The notes below the pieces were generated by a model. It had not been told where the DNA came from. It worked only from the letters and a program-made list of their open reading frames with translations, and searched no databases. Made by a program: the position numbers and the translations under genes. A stretch of DNA of 64,000 bases from Campylobacterales bacterium (GTDB lineage Bacteria > Campylobacterota > Campylobacteria > Campylobacterales > Sulfurimonadaceae). The stretch spans positions 1 through 64,000 of the forward strand of contig JACUTT010000003.1 of the NCBI GenBank assembly GCA_014859655.1, read 5' to 3'. Position 1 is the first letter of the stretch; every line of letters begins with the position of its first letter. Below, piece after piece: positions 7,358 through 16,250 of this stretch.

Positions 7358-8226
7358 TGCAGATAAACATAAGCAAGCCCCTCCACACAGCAGACGGGAC
7401 GATAGATCTGCACGTAAACAAAGAGATACAAAAAGGCGATTTTCTCACTCTTTTTGGCAAAAGCGGCAGCGGAAAAACGACACTTCTTCGCATCATAGCC
7501 GGACTTGAAACCCCGAAGAGCGGAACAATAGTCGTTGATGGTGAAGTATGGTTTGACAGCAGTAAAAAGATCAACCTTCCGCCGCAAAAGCGAAATGTAG
7601 GCTTTGTCTTTCAAGACTATGCACTCTTTCCACATATGAGCGTGCGTCAAAACCTTGAATTTGCACTGCCGAACAAAAAAGAGAGCAAAAAAATAGATGA
7701 GATACTAGAGATCATGGAGATAGAAAATCTCTCTGACATGAAGCCCGAGCACCTAAGCGGCGGACAAAAACAGAGAGTTGCCGTAGCGAGAACACTGATG
7801 ACAAACCCTAAAATGCTTCTTCTTGACGAGCCGCTCTCCGCCCTTGACGGCGCGATGAGACTCAAACTCCAGGATGAGCTGCACACTATCCATCAAAAAT
7901 TTGGCATCACTTCCATCTTGGTCACTCACGATATCAGCGAAGTATTCAGGCTTTCAAACCGTGTATTTAAGATCTCTTTGGGAGAGGTCATCGATGACGC
8001 AAGCCCAAGCGAAGTGTTTGCAAATCAGAATATCAGCGGAAAGTTCAAGATAGTAGGAGAAGTGCTAAGCATCAAAAAAAGCGATATTTTATATATCGTA
8101 GAGGTCTTGGCACACAATGAGATAGTAAAAGTCACAGCGGTAAAAAGTGATATAGCCAACCTAAATATCGGCGACAGGATACTCCTCTCGAGTAAAGCTT
8201 TCAATCCGATTTTGACAAAGATTTGA
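7354..8226 (+). CDS. modC: molybdate ABC transporter ATPase ModC
   Basis: Cytoplasmic ATPase of 290 residues. It has a Walker A GKSGSGKTT (35-43), Q-loop FVFQDYALFPH, signature LSGGQ (134-138), Walker B LLLDEP (155-160) and the switch histidine in LVTHD. The C-terminal 65 residues (FKIVGEVLSIKKSDILYIVE and GDRILLSSKAFNPILT) are a single diverged TOBE domain. The protein is shorter than the about 350 residues of the enterobacterial form, which fits the separate TOBE protein encoded upstream. The start overlaps modB by four bases. It is the last gene of the operon. Confidence 0.95.
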   Translation: MMQINISKPLHTADGTIDLHVNKEIQKGDFLTLFGKSGSGKTTLLRIIAGLETPKSGTIVVDGEVWFDSSKKINLPPQKRNVGFVFQDYALFPHMSVRQNLEFALPNKKESKKIDEILEIMEIENLSDMKPEHLSGGQKQRVAVARTLMTNPKMLLLDEPLSALDGAMRLKLQDELHTIHQKFGITSILVTHDISEVFRLSNRVFKISLGEVIDDASPSEVFANQNISGKFKIVGEVLSIKKSDILYIVEVLAHNEIVKVTAVKSDIANLNIGDRILLSSKAFNPILTKI

Positions 8227-8300
8227 GGTAGCAAGTCGCCTTATGTTTTATGGTTTGAGTTTATGTACCTGCCATCTGGCACTAATCTTTGTCAACTGCT

Positions 8301-8309
8301 GGGGGGGGG
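8301..8309 (+). repeat. homopolymer tract of nine G
   Basis: A run of nine G lies in the convergent spacer between modC and the C39-like peptidase gene, about 14 bases beyond the peptidase stop codon. Runs of this length are phase-variation hot spots in Campylobacterota, but this one is outside both reading frames, so no switched product is evident. Confidence 0.6.
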
Positions 8310-8323
8310 AACCGGTTTTGCGG

Positions 8324-9316
8324 CTAGTGTGACAAAGAGGAATTCTCTTGATGAGGGGACTTAAACAAAGGATCACACCCTCTGCCGATCTCTTCGCGTG
8401 TGGCTTTGATGAGAGCCTGCGTGCGGGCATCACTGCTTTTGGCCTGATCAAGAAGCTCCAATGCCTCCTCCGCTCTGCCGCTGCGGCACAGCAGATCCGC
8501 CAGGTTGTTCAGCGCAAGCGAATGCAGAGGATCGATCCGCACTATCTTGCGGTAATTTTCTTCGGCTCTGCTTAGGCGATGTGAGGCGTAGTAGGCATTT
8601 CCCGCTGCAAAAAGAAAAGAAGTATCCTCCGGCCAGCGTAGCAGCGCTGTTTCATATGCCGTGATGGCCTCAGCACGCATCCCTGTTTTTTCAAGATCAT
8701 AAGCCGCCTGCAAAAATTTATCCGCACGCGCAGATGTCGGCAGCTCTGTCGGAGGCAAAAGCACCACGCCCCAGTTGCCGCTTCTTTCCCACAGCGCGGC
8801 AAATGTCCCAATGGGCACCGCCTCGTCTGGCGTGTCGGCATAATGCATCCGTATCGCTTGCGCTTTCGCGTCATACCCCGTGATCGGAGCATAATGCCAA
8901 AGCGGGTACCAGGAGTAGGCGCGATTGAGCAGTACGACAACAGGATGGCCCGCTTCAAGTTCGGAAAAAAGTGCCGCATATGTCGGTTCCAAGGGATAAG
9001 CAAGCAGGCCGTTCGCCCTTGCCGCGGCAATGAGCTCTATCTGTAAGGTGCCGCCTTTTGCGGGAATCAGCGTCCGCGAATCCAACTCTGCCAGACTCAG
9101 GCGAGGAAGATAGGTGCCGACGGATTGCCAGTGCAAGGAGAGCATCTCAATGGAGCTTGAAGCGCAAAGCTCGGAGCGCGGAGCGACAAAAGGAACCCTT
9201 ATCGCAGAGGAGGAGTAGTGTTTGTCTGCAGGCAAAGGGCTCTTCGGCGCGCAGCCGCTTGAAAAAATCATAACGGCGCTTGCAAAAAGCAAATAGAGCG
9301 CGCGGTGCAGTTTCAC
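8324..9316 (-). CDS. PA2778-like C39-type cysteine peptidase lipoprotein with TPR repeats
   Basis: Exported lipoprotein of 330 residues. The signal peptide ends in the lipobox FSSGC (Cys22). A peptidase C39-like fold follows (about 40-190), with the candidate catalytic cysteine in SELCASSSIEML, a histidine in LWHYAPITGYD, and a family-like tail WGVVLLPP. Residues about 200-310 are TPR repeats (ADKFLQAAYDLEKTGMRAEA, FLFAAGNAYYASHRLSRAEE, SLALNNLADLLCRSGRAEEA). This is the arrangement of the PA2778 family. The PA2779-like gene ends four bases before it and is cotranscribed. The substrate is unknown; the pair is usually thought to act at the cell envelope. Confidence 0.8.
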   Translation of the reverse strand: MKLHRALYLLFASAVMIFSSGCAPKSPLPADKHYSSSAIRVPFVAPRSELCASSSIEMLSLHWQSVGTYLPRLSLAELDSRTLIPAKGGTLQIELIAAARANGLLAYPLEPTYAALFSELEAGHPVVVLLNRAYSWYPLWHYAPITGYDAKAQAIRMHYADTPDEAVPIGTFAALWERSGNWGVVLLPPTELPTSARADKFLQAAYDLEKTGMRAEAITAYETALLRWPEDTSFLFAAGNAYYASHRLSRAEENYRKIVRIDPLHSLALNNLADLLCRSGRAEEALELLDQAKSSDARTQALIKATREEIGRGCDPLFKSPHQENSSLSH

Positions 9317-9320
9317 CCTG

Positions 9321-9713
9321 CTAGTTGGTGATAGGTCGGGTGAAGTTGAACACTTTTGTCACGCCAAGAATATCGGTGATCAGCAAAACGATAAAGATAA
9401 AGACAATTGCACCGATGATAGACATTCCCGCGTCCGCTCCCGCTGGCAATGTATCGATCTGGTAGGCGATCTTAGAGGCTTCTTCGTCCGTCATCGAAGC
9501 TACTCTGGCTTCGATCACTTTCGGGTCTACGCCCATCTGTTCAAACTTTTCCACCACATCCTTGCGCGTGATAGTCTCGATAAGCTTCTCTTTGGACGAG
9601 ACCGCGGCACTCTGCGTAAGAAGCGCACCCGTAGAAGCAATCTGGGCAAATGAGACCTGGGCAAAGAGCGTAATGCTCAAAATAAACGACAATATCAGTT
9701 TTGAAGTCTTCAT
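9321..9713 (-). CDS. PA2779-like small membrane protein
   Basis: 130-residue protein with a signal peptide (LILSFILSITLFAQVSFA), a helical exported middle (about 40-95, with KDVVEKFEQMGVDPKVIEAR) and one C-terminal membrane helix (MSIIGAIVFIFIVLLITDIL). The phrase QMGVDPKVIEARVASMTDEE is typical of the PA2779 family, whose genes travel with PA2778-like peptidases, as here. AAAGGG forms the ribosome site. The protein may be the substrate or the anchor of the peptidase; this is inferred from gene pairing only. The 170-bp spacer upstream (9714-9887) holds no other gene that I can see. Confidence 0.75.
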   Translation of the reverse strand: MKTSKLILSFILSITLFAQVSFAQIASTGALLTQSAAVSSKEKLIETITRKDVVEKFEQMGVDPKVIEARVASMTDEEASKIAYQIDTLPAGADAGMSIIGAIVFIFIVLLITDILGVTKVFNFTRPITN

Positions 9714-9887
9714 AGAAACCCTTTTAAAAAATTCAGCAAAAAAATAGAGGACAATTTCCCTGATGGTGCCTGGATTGTATTTTCATTGGGCTTAAATCAA
9801 ACTTAGTAAAAAATACTTATCGCCGATTCAAGTTTTAACAATACGGGGACATAGCATGAGCGTTGTTGCAAGCGACCTATAGGGCAC

Positions 9888-11201
9888 CTATGTTTTCGTA
9901 ATGCGTTCTTTTGCCATCGGCTCTTTGAGTTCAAACCAGAAGCGGTTCCATCCGTTGAGATGTTCGTAGCGCAGCCGGTAGCCGTGCGACTCCAAGATGG
10001 CGTTGACGATGTAGAGGCCCAAGCCGAAACTGTGCACAGCCTTGTGCGATTTTGTGAAAGGTTCAGTGTAGTAGGAGAGCGGTTCGTCCAGACCCTTGCC
10101 GTAGTTTTCAAAAAGGAGCTTTCCCTCGCGCGCGGTTATGACGACTTTTTTGTCGTCCGAGTACTTGATGGCATTGTCGATCATGTTTTTGACCGCCGTT
10201 GCAAAGAGCTTGTAGTCCACATGCAGCATCAGGTCGCTGTTGATGTCAAGAACATAGTTGTCACTCTCGAAAAATCCAAGGTCGATCGCCTCGGAGATCA
10301 CATCAACCGCACGGTAATCCTCCAGCCTCGTCTGCTCAAAACCCGAAGCGATCTGCTCGATCAGGGCCATCTCGTTGATAAGGCCCTCCATGCGGATAAA
10401 GACATTTAAAAGCCGGCTTTTGTATTTTGTGTTCTCGAGCATCTCCACCGAAAAGCGGCCTTTGGTGATGGGTGTTTTGAGCTCGTGCATGATGTTGCGC
10501 ATAAAGAGGTTGCGCGACTCGATGAGGGTGTTGATCTTTTTGGCGGCGTTGTCGAACTCATTGGAGACCTCGGATATCTCGTCGTTTCCCTCCACCTTGA
10601 AGGAGACATGCAGGTCCCCCTCGGCAAACTTTTTGATCTTGTCGCGTAGCCGTCTGAGAGGGTAAAAACTTTTGAGGATGTAAAAAAATGAAAAGAGAAT
10701 AATCGAGACAATGGTCAGATAGGCATAGAGAAGATTGCCCATATGGTAGGGTTTGAGGTCTCTCGCCTCGAGCAACAGGGAGGTCTGCAGCGTCGTGATG
10801 CGGAAGTAGACCTTCTCTGCGTAAAAGAGCATCTCTATATGATTTTTATCTGCCGGCGAGAAGCTTGGATTCTCCTGGTCTTGGAGGTGGTTCGGTGTCT
10901 CAAAAGACTCTTCTTGAGCCTTCTTACCTTCTCTTAGAACCTTCTTGGCCAAAGCCTCGTCATGCACCACAAAGAGCTGATAGAGGGCCAGATTTGTTTC
11001 CAGAAGAGCGGAGATGCTTTCTCTTTGCAAGGAGTCGCCATAGATTTGACGGATAAGCTGGCTCTTGCTGAAGATGCTGGAGAGGTACTGCTGGCGGTTG
11101 AGCTGATAAAACTCCCAGACCGTAAAACTCACCGTACTCAGCGTCACGGCCAAGGCGATAAGAACGGTGATAAGGATGGAATATCTAGGCAAAAGGAGCA
11201 C
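9888..11201 (-). CDS. ArsS-like membrane sensor histidine kinase
   Basis: Inner-membrane histidine kinase of 437 residues. TM1 is about 8-27, a periplasmic sensor lies at about 30-155, and TM2 is about 158-178. A HAMP segment (LRRLRDKIKKFAEGDLHVSF) is followed by the H-box IMHELKTPITKG with His239, the N-box MIDNAIKYS and a shortened ATP-binding end (ENYGKGLDEPLSYYTEPFTK with GLGLYIV). This compact catalytic domain is characteristic of the ArsS family of Campylobacterota, which sense acid or envelope conditions. It starts 14 bp after the partner response regulator. The signal is not known. Confidence 0.88.
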   Translation of the reverse strand: MLLLPRYSILITVLIALAVTLSTVSFTVWEFYQLNRQQYLSSIFSKSQLIRQIYGDSLQRESISALLETNLALYQLFVVHDEALAKKVLREGKKAQEESFETPNHLQDQENPSFSPADKNHIEMLFYAEKVYFRITTLQTSLLLEARDLKPYHMGNLLYAYLTIVSIILFSFFYILKSFYPLRRLRDKIKKFAEGDLHVSFKVEGNDEISEVSNEFDNAAKKINTLIESRNLFMRNIMHELKTPITKGRFSVEMLENTKYKSRLLNVFIRMEGLINEMALIEQIASGFEQTRLEDYRAVDVISEAIDLGFFESDNYVLDINSDLMLHVDYKLFATAVKNMIDNAIKYSDDKKVVITAREGKLLFENYGKGLDEPLSYYTEPFTKSHKAVHSFGLGLYIVNAILESHGYRLRYEHLNGWNRFWFELKEPMAKERITKT

Positions 11202-11215
11202 CCTTCATCGCAGGT

Positions 11216-11878
11216 TTACTTGAGAAGTTTATAGCCGATGCCTCGGATGGACTCGATCAGTCCCCTCTCTCCGATCTTGTTTCGAATACGTCCGACCATA
11301 ACGTCAATACTCTTGTTTGAGCTCTCTTCATTGATCGCGGTGACATTGTGGATAAGCTCTTCGCGCGAGATGACAAAACCCTGCTTTTTGATCATAAAGG
11401 CCAGTATCCCGTACTCCGCATTGGTAAGATCGAGAAGTCTGCCTTTGTAACGTATCTCCATCGCCTCTTCGTCCAGAGCGAAGTCGGACTGTGCCGTCAG
11501 CGGAGTGGCTTCAATATTTTCATAGCGACGCAGCACCGAGTGGATGCGCGCTTCAAGTTCGCGCGGATCATAGGGCTTGGGAAGGTAGTCGTCCGCACCC
11601 AACTCCAGAGCCTTGACCTTGTCGTTGATATCAGAACGCGCAGAAGAGATAATGATCGGGACATTCTGTTTGGCGCGTATCTCCGCGCAGACTTCCAGCC
11701 CGTCCATTCCCGGCAACGTCAGGTCCAGGATAACCAGATCAAAATGCTCTAGTTTAAGACGACTGAGCGCTTTGAAAGGGTCCTCTTCCGTCTCAACACT
11801 CATGCCCAGATCGACAAGAAACTCGCCCAAAACTTCCGCCAGTTCGTAATCATCTTCTATCATTAATATTTTTATCAT
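11216..11878 (-). CDS. OmpR/ArsR-type response regulator
   Basis: DNA-binding response regulator of 220 residues. The receiver (1-115) has the acidic pair in MIEDDYELAEVL, the phospho-acceptor in LVILDLTLPGMDG and Lys in LPKPYDPREL. The C-terminal winged helix has LTNAEYGILAFMIKKQGFVI and RIRNKIGERGLIESIRGIGY. I chose the ATG at 11878 (MIKILMIEDD) over upstream ATG/GTG codons because receivers begin this way; 11887 is the alternative. It is cotranscribed with the ArsS-like kinase downstream. A TATAAT on the minus strand lies about 60 bp upstream, so it can be expressed apart from feoAB. Confidence 0.9.
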   Translation of the reverse strand: MIKILMIEDDYELAEVLGEFLVDLGMSVETEEDPFKALSRLKLEHFDLVILDLTLPGMDGLEVCAEIRAKQNVPIIISSARSDINDKVKALELGADDYLPKPYDPRELEARIHSVLRRYENIEATPLTAQSDFALDEEAMEIRYKGRLLDLTNAEYGILAFMIKKQGFVISREELIHNVTAINEESSNKSIDVMVGRIRNKIGERGLIESIRGIGYKLLK

Positions 11879-11939
11879 AATCACCATTCTATCAAGAGTC
11901 TGTAAATCAAAAACCAATTAACGAAAACACAATAAAAAT

Positions 11940-11945
11940 ATTATA
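11940..11945 (-). promoter_or_regulatory. -10 box for the ArsRS-like operon
   Basis: TATAAT on the minus strand in the 105-bp spacer between feoB and the response regulator, preceded by CGG and followed by an AT-rich leader. The -35 region is poor, as is usual for this phylum. Confidence 0.5.
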
Positions 11946-11983
11946 CCGAATCCTGCTCCGTTTTTTCTGCTATAGGGCACTTC

Positions 11984-14083
11984 TCAAACGATCAGCAGCG
12001 TAAGCCGATAGGCGACAAAGGCCAGAACATAGGCCACTATCGTCGTCAGCGCGAAAAGGTAGAAGAAGTACTTGATCCCTCCCGCCTCTTTGGTAAAGAC
12101 GACCGATGCCGCGAGGCAGGGAAGATAGATCATGATCACCACGATAAAGGCCACCGCGGAAGGAAAGGGAATATTTTTCGAGATTACCTTCATTAGCCCT
12201 GAGTTTTCGGCATCGACCTTGTCTCCGAGAGCATAAAGAACGCCCAGTGTGGAGACGACGACCTCTTTGGCCGCCAATCCGGCTTGCAAGGCGACCGCCA
12301 TCTTCCAGTCAAAGCCCAAAGGCGTAAACACAGGCTCGATAAACTTGCCGATGCGTCCTAGATAACTCTGCTCCAGAAGTTCTACTTTCAGCGTATTGCG
12401 TAAAACTGAGGCTTTTTCTTCGCCGACAGATTCGATCTGGCTGGCATAGGAGGCTTCAAGGGCCGCATTGTGCGGGTAGTTGCTCAAAAACCAGACCAGC
12501 ATCGACGCCGCGGCGATAAAGGTACCGGCTTTTTTCAGGTACATCCATGTCTTTGTCTTGACGGTGTGCCAGATGAGTTTGAGCGCAGGAAGCCTGTATT
12601 TTGGCATCTCCATGACAAAAGGCTCGTCCAGACCTTTGAAGGCTGTCATGCGAAGGACCTTCGCCGCAGCCAGACCGATCAGCGCACCGCCGATGTAGAT
12701 CGCAAACAAAATATTTCCGGCATGATGCTCGGAGAAGAAGGCGCCCGCGAAAAGCACATAGACCGGCAGACGCGCACCGCAGCTCATAAAACCGATGATA
12801 AAGAGCGTCAAAAGGCGGTCCCTGTCGTTTTTGAGTACGCGCGCGGACATATAGGCGGGGATAGAACAGCCAAAACCCGTGACCAGCGGAATGAAAGACT
12901 GCCCGTGAAGGCCGAACTTATGGAAAAAACCGTCCAGCAAAAAGGCCACACGCGACATATAGCCGGTACTCTCGAGCAGCGCGATCCCGATAAACAAAAT
13001 GACAATATTGGGGATGAAGAGTACCACCGCGCCGACACCGGAGATAATGCCGTCCACGACCAAAGAGCGCACATCCGCATTGGAGATGCTCGAGCCAATA
13101 AGCTCTCCAAACCAGGAGAAGAAACCATCTATCCACTCCATGGGAATAGAACCCACCTCAAAGGTGAGCTGAAAAAGTCCCCACATAAAAAAGAGAAAGA
13201 TCGGAATGCCAAAAACGGGGTGGATAAGGATCCTGTCGATCTTTTCTGTCATACTGAGCTTGATTTCGGTGTTTTCCGCCTTGACAGTCTCGGCGATGAT
13301 ACCACGGTTGAAAGCCAGATACTCTTCGGCAAAGACCTCTTTGATATCGTCACTATTGTGGTGAAGGGAAACATGTTTGTCGGCTTCTACAAGCAGGGGC
13401 TGCAGCTCTATCCAGATCGGGTTATCGTGCAGGGTACGGTAGGTCTTCTTCTCTTTTTGCAAAAGATTGATCGCAATGTTGCGGTTGGAGATGCTTGCTT
13501 TGAACTTGTGCCTGTCGAGATAAGCCTTGATCGTTGTTATCTCCTCTTCAAGCGCCTCGGAGAAGATAAGCTTTAACTCCTGCTGCGAGGCCTTGTGCGT
13601 CTTAATCGCCAGGTAAAGCATCTCTTCAAGCCCCGTACGCGCAACCGCAGAGACCTTTGCGACGGGAAGACCGGTCAGTTCACTTAGATACTGGCCATCT
13701 ATCGCTATCCCCTCCGCATCAGCCTCATCCATCATGTTGATGGCCAATACTATCTTCTTGCTCATTGTCATCAACTCAGCGGTAAGCTGGAGGTTTTTTT
13801 CCAGGTTGGTCGCATCGACTACGTTCAAGATAAGATCATACTCTTCATTGCAGAGGTAGTCATGGGTCACGCGCTCTTCGATGGAGTAGTCCGTAAAGGC
13901 GTAGGTACCGGGCAGATCGATCACGGTGAACTTGTAGCCTTGGAACTCGAACATCACGGCGGTCTTCTCTACCGTCACGCCCGTAAAGTTTCCGACATGC
14001 AGGTGGGCATTTGAGATGGAGTTGATAAGCATGCTCTTTCCGACGTTGGGCTGTCCGACAAGGGCTATCTTGATCTTATTCAT
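11984..14083 (-). CDS. feoB: ferrous iron transporter FeoB
   Basis: Inner-membrane Fe(II) transporter of 699 residues. The N-terminal GTPase has G1 GQPNVGKS (10-17), G3 in VIDLPGTYAFT and G4 in AINMMDEAD. A helical GDI region precedes the membrane part. The first gate-like segment reads GFGCSIPAYMSARVLKNDRD, followed by SCGARLPVYVLFAGAF; the second half has AAKEVVVSTLGVLYALG and LPCLAASVVFTKEAGG. About eight to ten membrane segments are visible. The length is close to the usual 700-770. The start overlaps the feoA end by eight bases. It probably belongs to the iron-starvation response through the Fur-like box ahead of feoA. Confidence 0.96.
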   Translation of the reverse strand: MNKIKIALVGQPNVGKSMLINSISNAHLHVGNFTGVTVEKTAVMFEFQGYKFTVIDLPGTYAFTDYSIEERVTHDYLCNEEYDLILNVVDATNLEKNLQLTAELMTMSKKIVLAINMMDEADAEGIAIDGQYLSELTGLPVAKVSAVARTGLEEMLYLAIKTHKASQQELKLIFSEALEEEITTIKAYLDRHKFKASISNRNIAINLLQKEKKTYRTLHDNPIWIELQPLLVEADKHVSLHHNSDDIKEVFAEEYLAFNRGIIAETVKAENTEIKLSMTEKIDRILIHPVFGIPIFLFFMWGLFQLTFEVGSIPMEWIDGFFSWFGELIGSSISNADVRSLVVDGIISGVGAVVLFIPNIVILFIGIALLESTGYMSRVAFLLDGFFHKFGLHGQSFIPLVTGFGCSIPAYMSARVLKNDRDRLLTLFIIGFMSCGARLPVYVLFAGAFFSEHHAGNILFAIYIGGALIGLAAAKVLRMTAFKGLDEPFVMEMPKYRLPALKLIWHTVKTKTWMYLKKAGTFIAAASMLVWFLSNYPHNAALEASYASQIESVGEEKASVLRNTLKVELLEQSYLGRIGKFIEPVFTPLGFDWKMAVALQAGLAAKEVVVSTLGVLYALGDKVDAENSGLMKVISKNIPFPSAVAFIVVIMIYLPCLAASVVFTKEAGGIKYFFYLFALTTIVAYVLAFVAYRLTLLIV

Positions 14084-14306
14084 TGATCTCTACCTCAATG
14101 AGCTCTGCCTCTTCTTTGCGAAGGGCGATTCGCATTTTTCCGACTTTAATCTCTACTGTGCTTTTGGTCGCCGAATACTCAAGCAGCTCTATCCTCACGC
14201 CCTTCATCATACCAAACGAGAGAAGGCGCTGTTTCAATGGGCCGCTTGCGTGCAGTTTTATAACCGTACAGCTGCTCCCTTTTTTACACTCTGTCAGTTT
14301 TTTCAT
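14076..14306 (-). CDS. feoA: ferrous iron transport protein FeoA
   Basis: Small SH3-like cytoplasmic protein, 76 residues, the usual size, that supports FeoB. It reads VIKLHASGPLKQRLLSFGMM and KGVRIELLEYSATKSTVEIK, the typical FeoA strand pattern, and ends in a charged tail ELIEVEINE. The ATG at 14306 is preceded by GAAGAGAAGATG, a purine-rich ribosome site. It overlaps feoB by eight bases, so the two are translated together. A Fur-like box lies 30-50 bp upstream. Confidence 0.93.
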   Translation of the reverse strand: MKKLTECKKGSSCTVIKLHASGPLKQRLLSFGMMKGVRIELLEYSATKSTVEIKVGKMRIALRKEEAELIEVEINE

Positions 14307-14337
14307 CTTCTCTTCTTTGAGACACTTTTTATTTTTG

Positions 14338-14356
14338 TAATGATAATAAAAATCAA
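14338..14356 (-). promoter_or_regulatory. Fur-like box with -10 of feoAB
   Basis: TAATGATAATAAAAATCAA resembles the Fur consensus (repeats of NAT(A/T)AT-type hexamers, GATAAT core). Read on the minus strand it contains TATTAT (14345-14350), a possible -10 box for feoA. The position right before an iron-uptake gene supports the call. Confidence 0.6.
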
Positions 14357-14398
14357 TTTAAAGCCTGCTAAACCAATAGTGCATTTTATCAGATTTTG

Positions 14399-14454
14399 AG
14401 TACTTTTGTAAAAAAGTACCGCATGTCTCCAGAGCCTCTGAATTTTGATATAAT
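14399..14454 (+). promoter_or_regulatory. pssA promoter and inverted repeat
   Basis: TATAAT at 14449-14454, 22 bp before the pssA start, with the ribosome site AAAGGA at about 14466. Upstream, GTACTTTT and AAAAGTAC (about 14399-14418) form a short inverted repeat that could end transcripts or bind a regulator. Confidence 0.5.
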
Positions 14455-14475
14455 TTTGTTTTTTAAAGGAACTCA

Positions 14476-15030
14476 ATGTCATTTCTTCGCAACCCCTCAA
14501 GCCATTTCAACATCGCCAATCTTATCACGATGGGAAACATCACCTTCGGACTTCTGGCCGTCTATTTTATCACCCAGCAGAACTTTTTTCTCGCCGTTGT
14601 TTTGGCATGGCTGGGCGGAGCCTTCGACATTATTGACGGAAAGGTCGCGCGCAAGTACAAGCTCTCCAACGAGTTTGGCGTGCAGCTCGACTCCTTTGCG
14701 GACTTTTTGACCTTTGTACTGATGCCGACTTTTTTGATCTTTGAAGCCGTCTTTGCGAGCAGCTCCGTGACAATGAAACTCCTTGCCGCAGCGGGAAGCA
14801 TCTATTATGTCATCTCAGGACTTCGCCGTCTTATCCAGTTCAACATCGACGTCGAGGCAGGCGAGGCCGCAAAATATTTCACCGGCGTGCCAACCCCGCT
14901 TGGCGCTATTTTGCTCTGGCTGGTCTTTTTGGCCAACACCTATCTTGCTCTTCCGGCTATAGGCGTACTTGCCCTGGTACTGCTTATCGGATATCTTCTC
15001 AACTCCAATGTCAAAGTCCCCCACCCCTAA
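14476..15030 (+). CDS. pssA: CDP-diacylglycerol--serine O-phosphatidyltransferase
   Basis: Membrane enzyme that joins CDP-diacylglycerol and serine to give phosphatidylserine, the precursor of phosphatidylethanolamine. The CDP-alcohol phosphotransferase motif is complete: DGKVARKY followed by G at the right spacing and LDSFADFLTF. It opens with FNIANLITMGNITFGLLAVY and contains ISGLRRLIQFNI and YFTGVPTPLGA. With 184 residues it is a short form (others reach about 230-250), apparently ending after the last membrane helix. The heavy-metal-binding protein follows 11 bp downstream on the same strand. Confidence 0.9.
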   Translation: MSFLRNPSSHFNIANLITMGNITFGLLAVYFITQQNFFLAVVLAWLGGAFDIIDGKVARKYKLSNEFGVQLDSFADFLTFVLMPTFLIFEAVFASSSVTMKLLAAAGSIYYVISGLRRLIQFNIDVEAGEAAKYFTGVPTPLGAILLWLVFLANTYLALPAIGVLALVLLIGYLLNSNVKVPHP

Positions 15031-15041
15031 AAGGAAAAACC

Positions 15042-15464
15042 ATGATCAATAAAAAAGTGACCATAGCTGCACTCTTGGCCATCGGTCTGCTCTTTGCAGG
15101 CACAGCGTTTCTTTTGAGCGCCAAAGAAAAATCCGCACCCCCTGTGATCCATCAGGCCAATGTGCTCAAAAAAGTGATTTCCGTCGAAGGAATGACCTGC
15201 GAGTCTTGCGAGGCGACGATAGAGCGCGCAGGCGAAAAGATAGAGGGCATTGTCAGCATCGAGGCTTCTGCTTCGGACAAACGCGCCATCGTCGAGTTTG
15301 ACACGACGCAGACCTCGGTTGAGCAGATCATGCAGGCCATCACTGCGACAGGATACAAGACACTGGGATCCGAAGATTTCACTGAAAAGAGCGAAAACAA
15401 TGTTTCTCTCTCAAGGTGCGGTGCGGGAAAATGCGGTGCCGGCAAATGCGGCGGGGCAGAATAA
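15042..15464 (+). CDS. membrane-anchored heavy-metal-associated (HMA) domain protein
   Basis: 140-residue protein with an N-terminal signal/anchor (VTIAALLAIGLLFAGTAFLL). It then has an HMA metal-binding domain (about 44-110) with the MTCESC motif (GMTCESCEATIERAGEKIEG) and the usual end IMQAITATGYKT. The C-terminus is an unusual Cys-Gly-Lys tail, CGAGKCGAGKCGG. The domain binds soft metals such as Cu(I), Hg(II) or Zn(II). The tail adds three more cysteines for a metal relay or storage site. Exported placement suggests a periplasmic metal chaperone related to MerP. The partner transporter is not in the window. A terminator follows directly. Confidence 0.85.
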   Translation: MINKKVTIAALLAIGLLFAGTAFLLSAKEKSAPPVIHQANVLKKVISVEGMTCESCEATIERAGEKIEGIVSIEASASDKRAIVEFDTTQTSVEQIMQAITATGYKTLGSEDFTEKSENNVSLSRCGAGKCGAGKCGGAE

Positions 15465-15465
15465 A

Positions 15466-15485
15466 AAAGAGGAGCTTTCCTCTTT
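15466..15485. terminator. bidirectional hairpin between the HMA gene and adk
   Basis: AAAGAGGA (15466-15473), loop GCTT, TCCTCTTT (15478-15485), with A-rich and T-rich flanks on both sides, in the convergent spacer. It can act as a rho-independent terminator for both genes. Confidence 0.7.
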
Positions 15486-15500
15486 TAGAGGTGCCCTTTA
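15484..15500 (-). repeat. copy of the intergenic word TAAAGGGCACCTCTAAA
   Basis: Read on the minus strand this is TAAAGGGCACCTCTAAA, one of five close copies of the same word in spacers of this window (others near 25524, 25569, 31496 and 36643). It lies beside the terminator hairpin, at the 3' end of adk. Confidence 0.6.
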
Positions 15501-15501
15501 G

Positions 15502-16181
<680 letters not shown>

Positions 16182-16250
16182 AGGAAACTCTTCTTAAGAG
16201 CGCCTCTATAAACCCTGCACACTCTCAGCGTTAAGGGCAACTCGAATTTT

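Noticed and set aside
12470..13576. 368-residue plus-strand frame opposite feoB
   Set aside because: The feoB frame carries all family motifs; the antisense frame is rich in Arg, Asp and Lys without domain pattern, typical of shadow frames.
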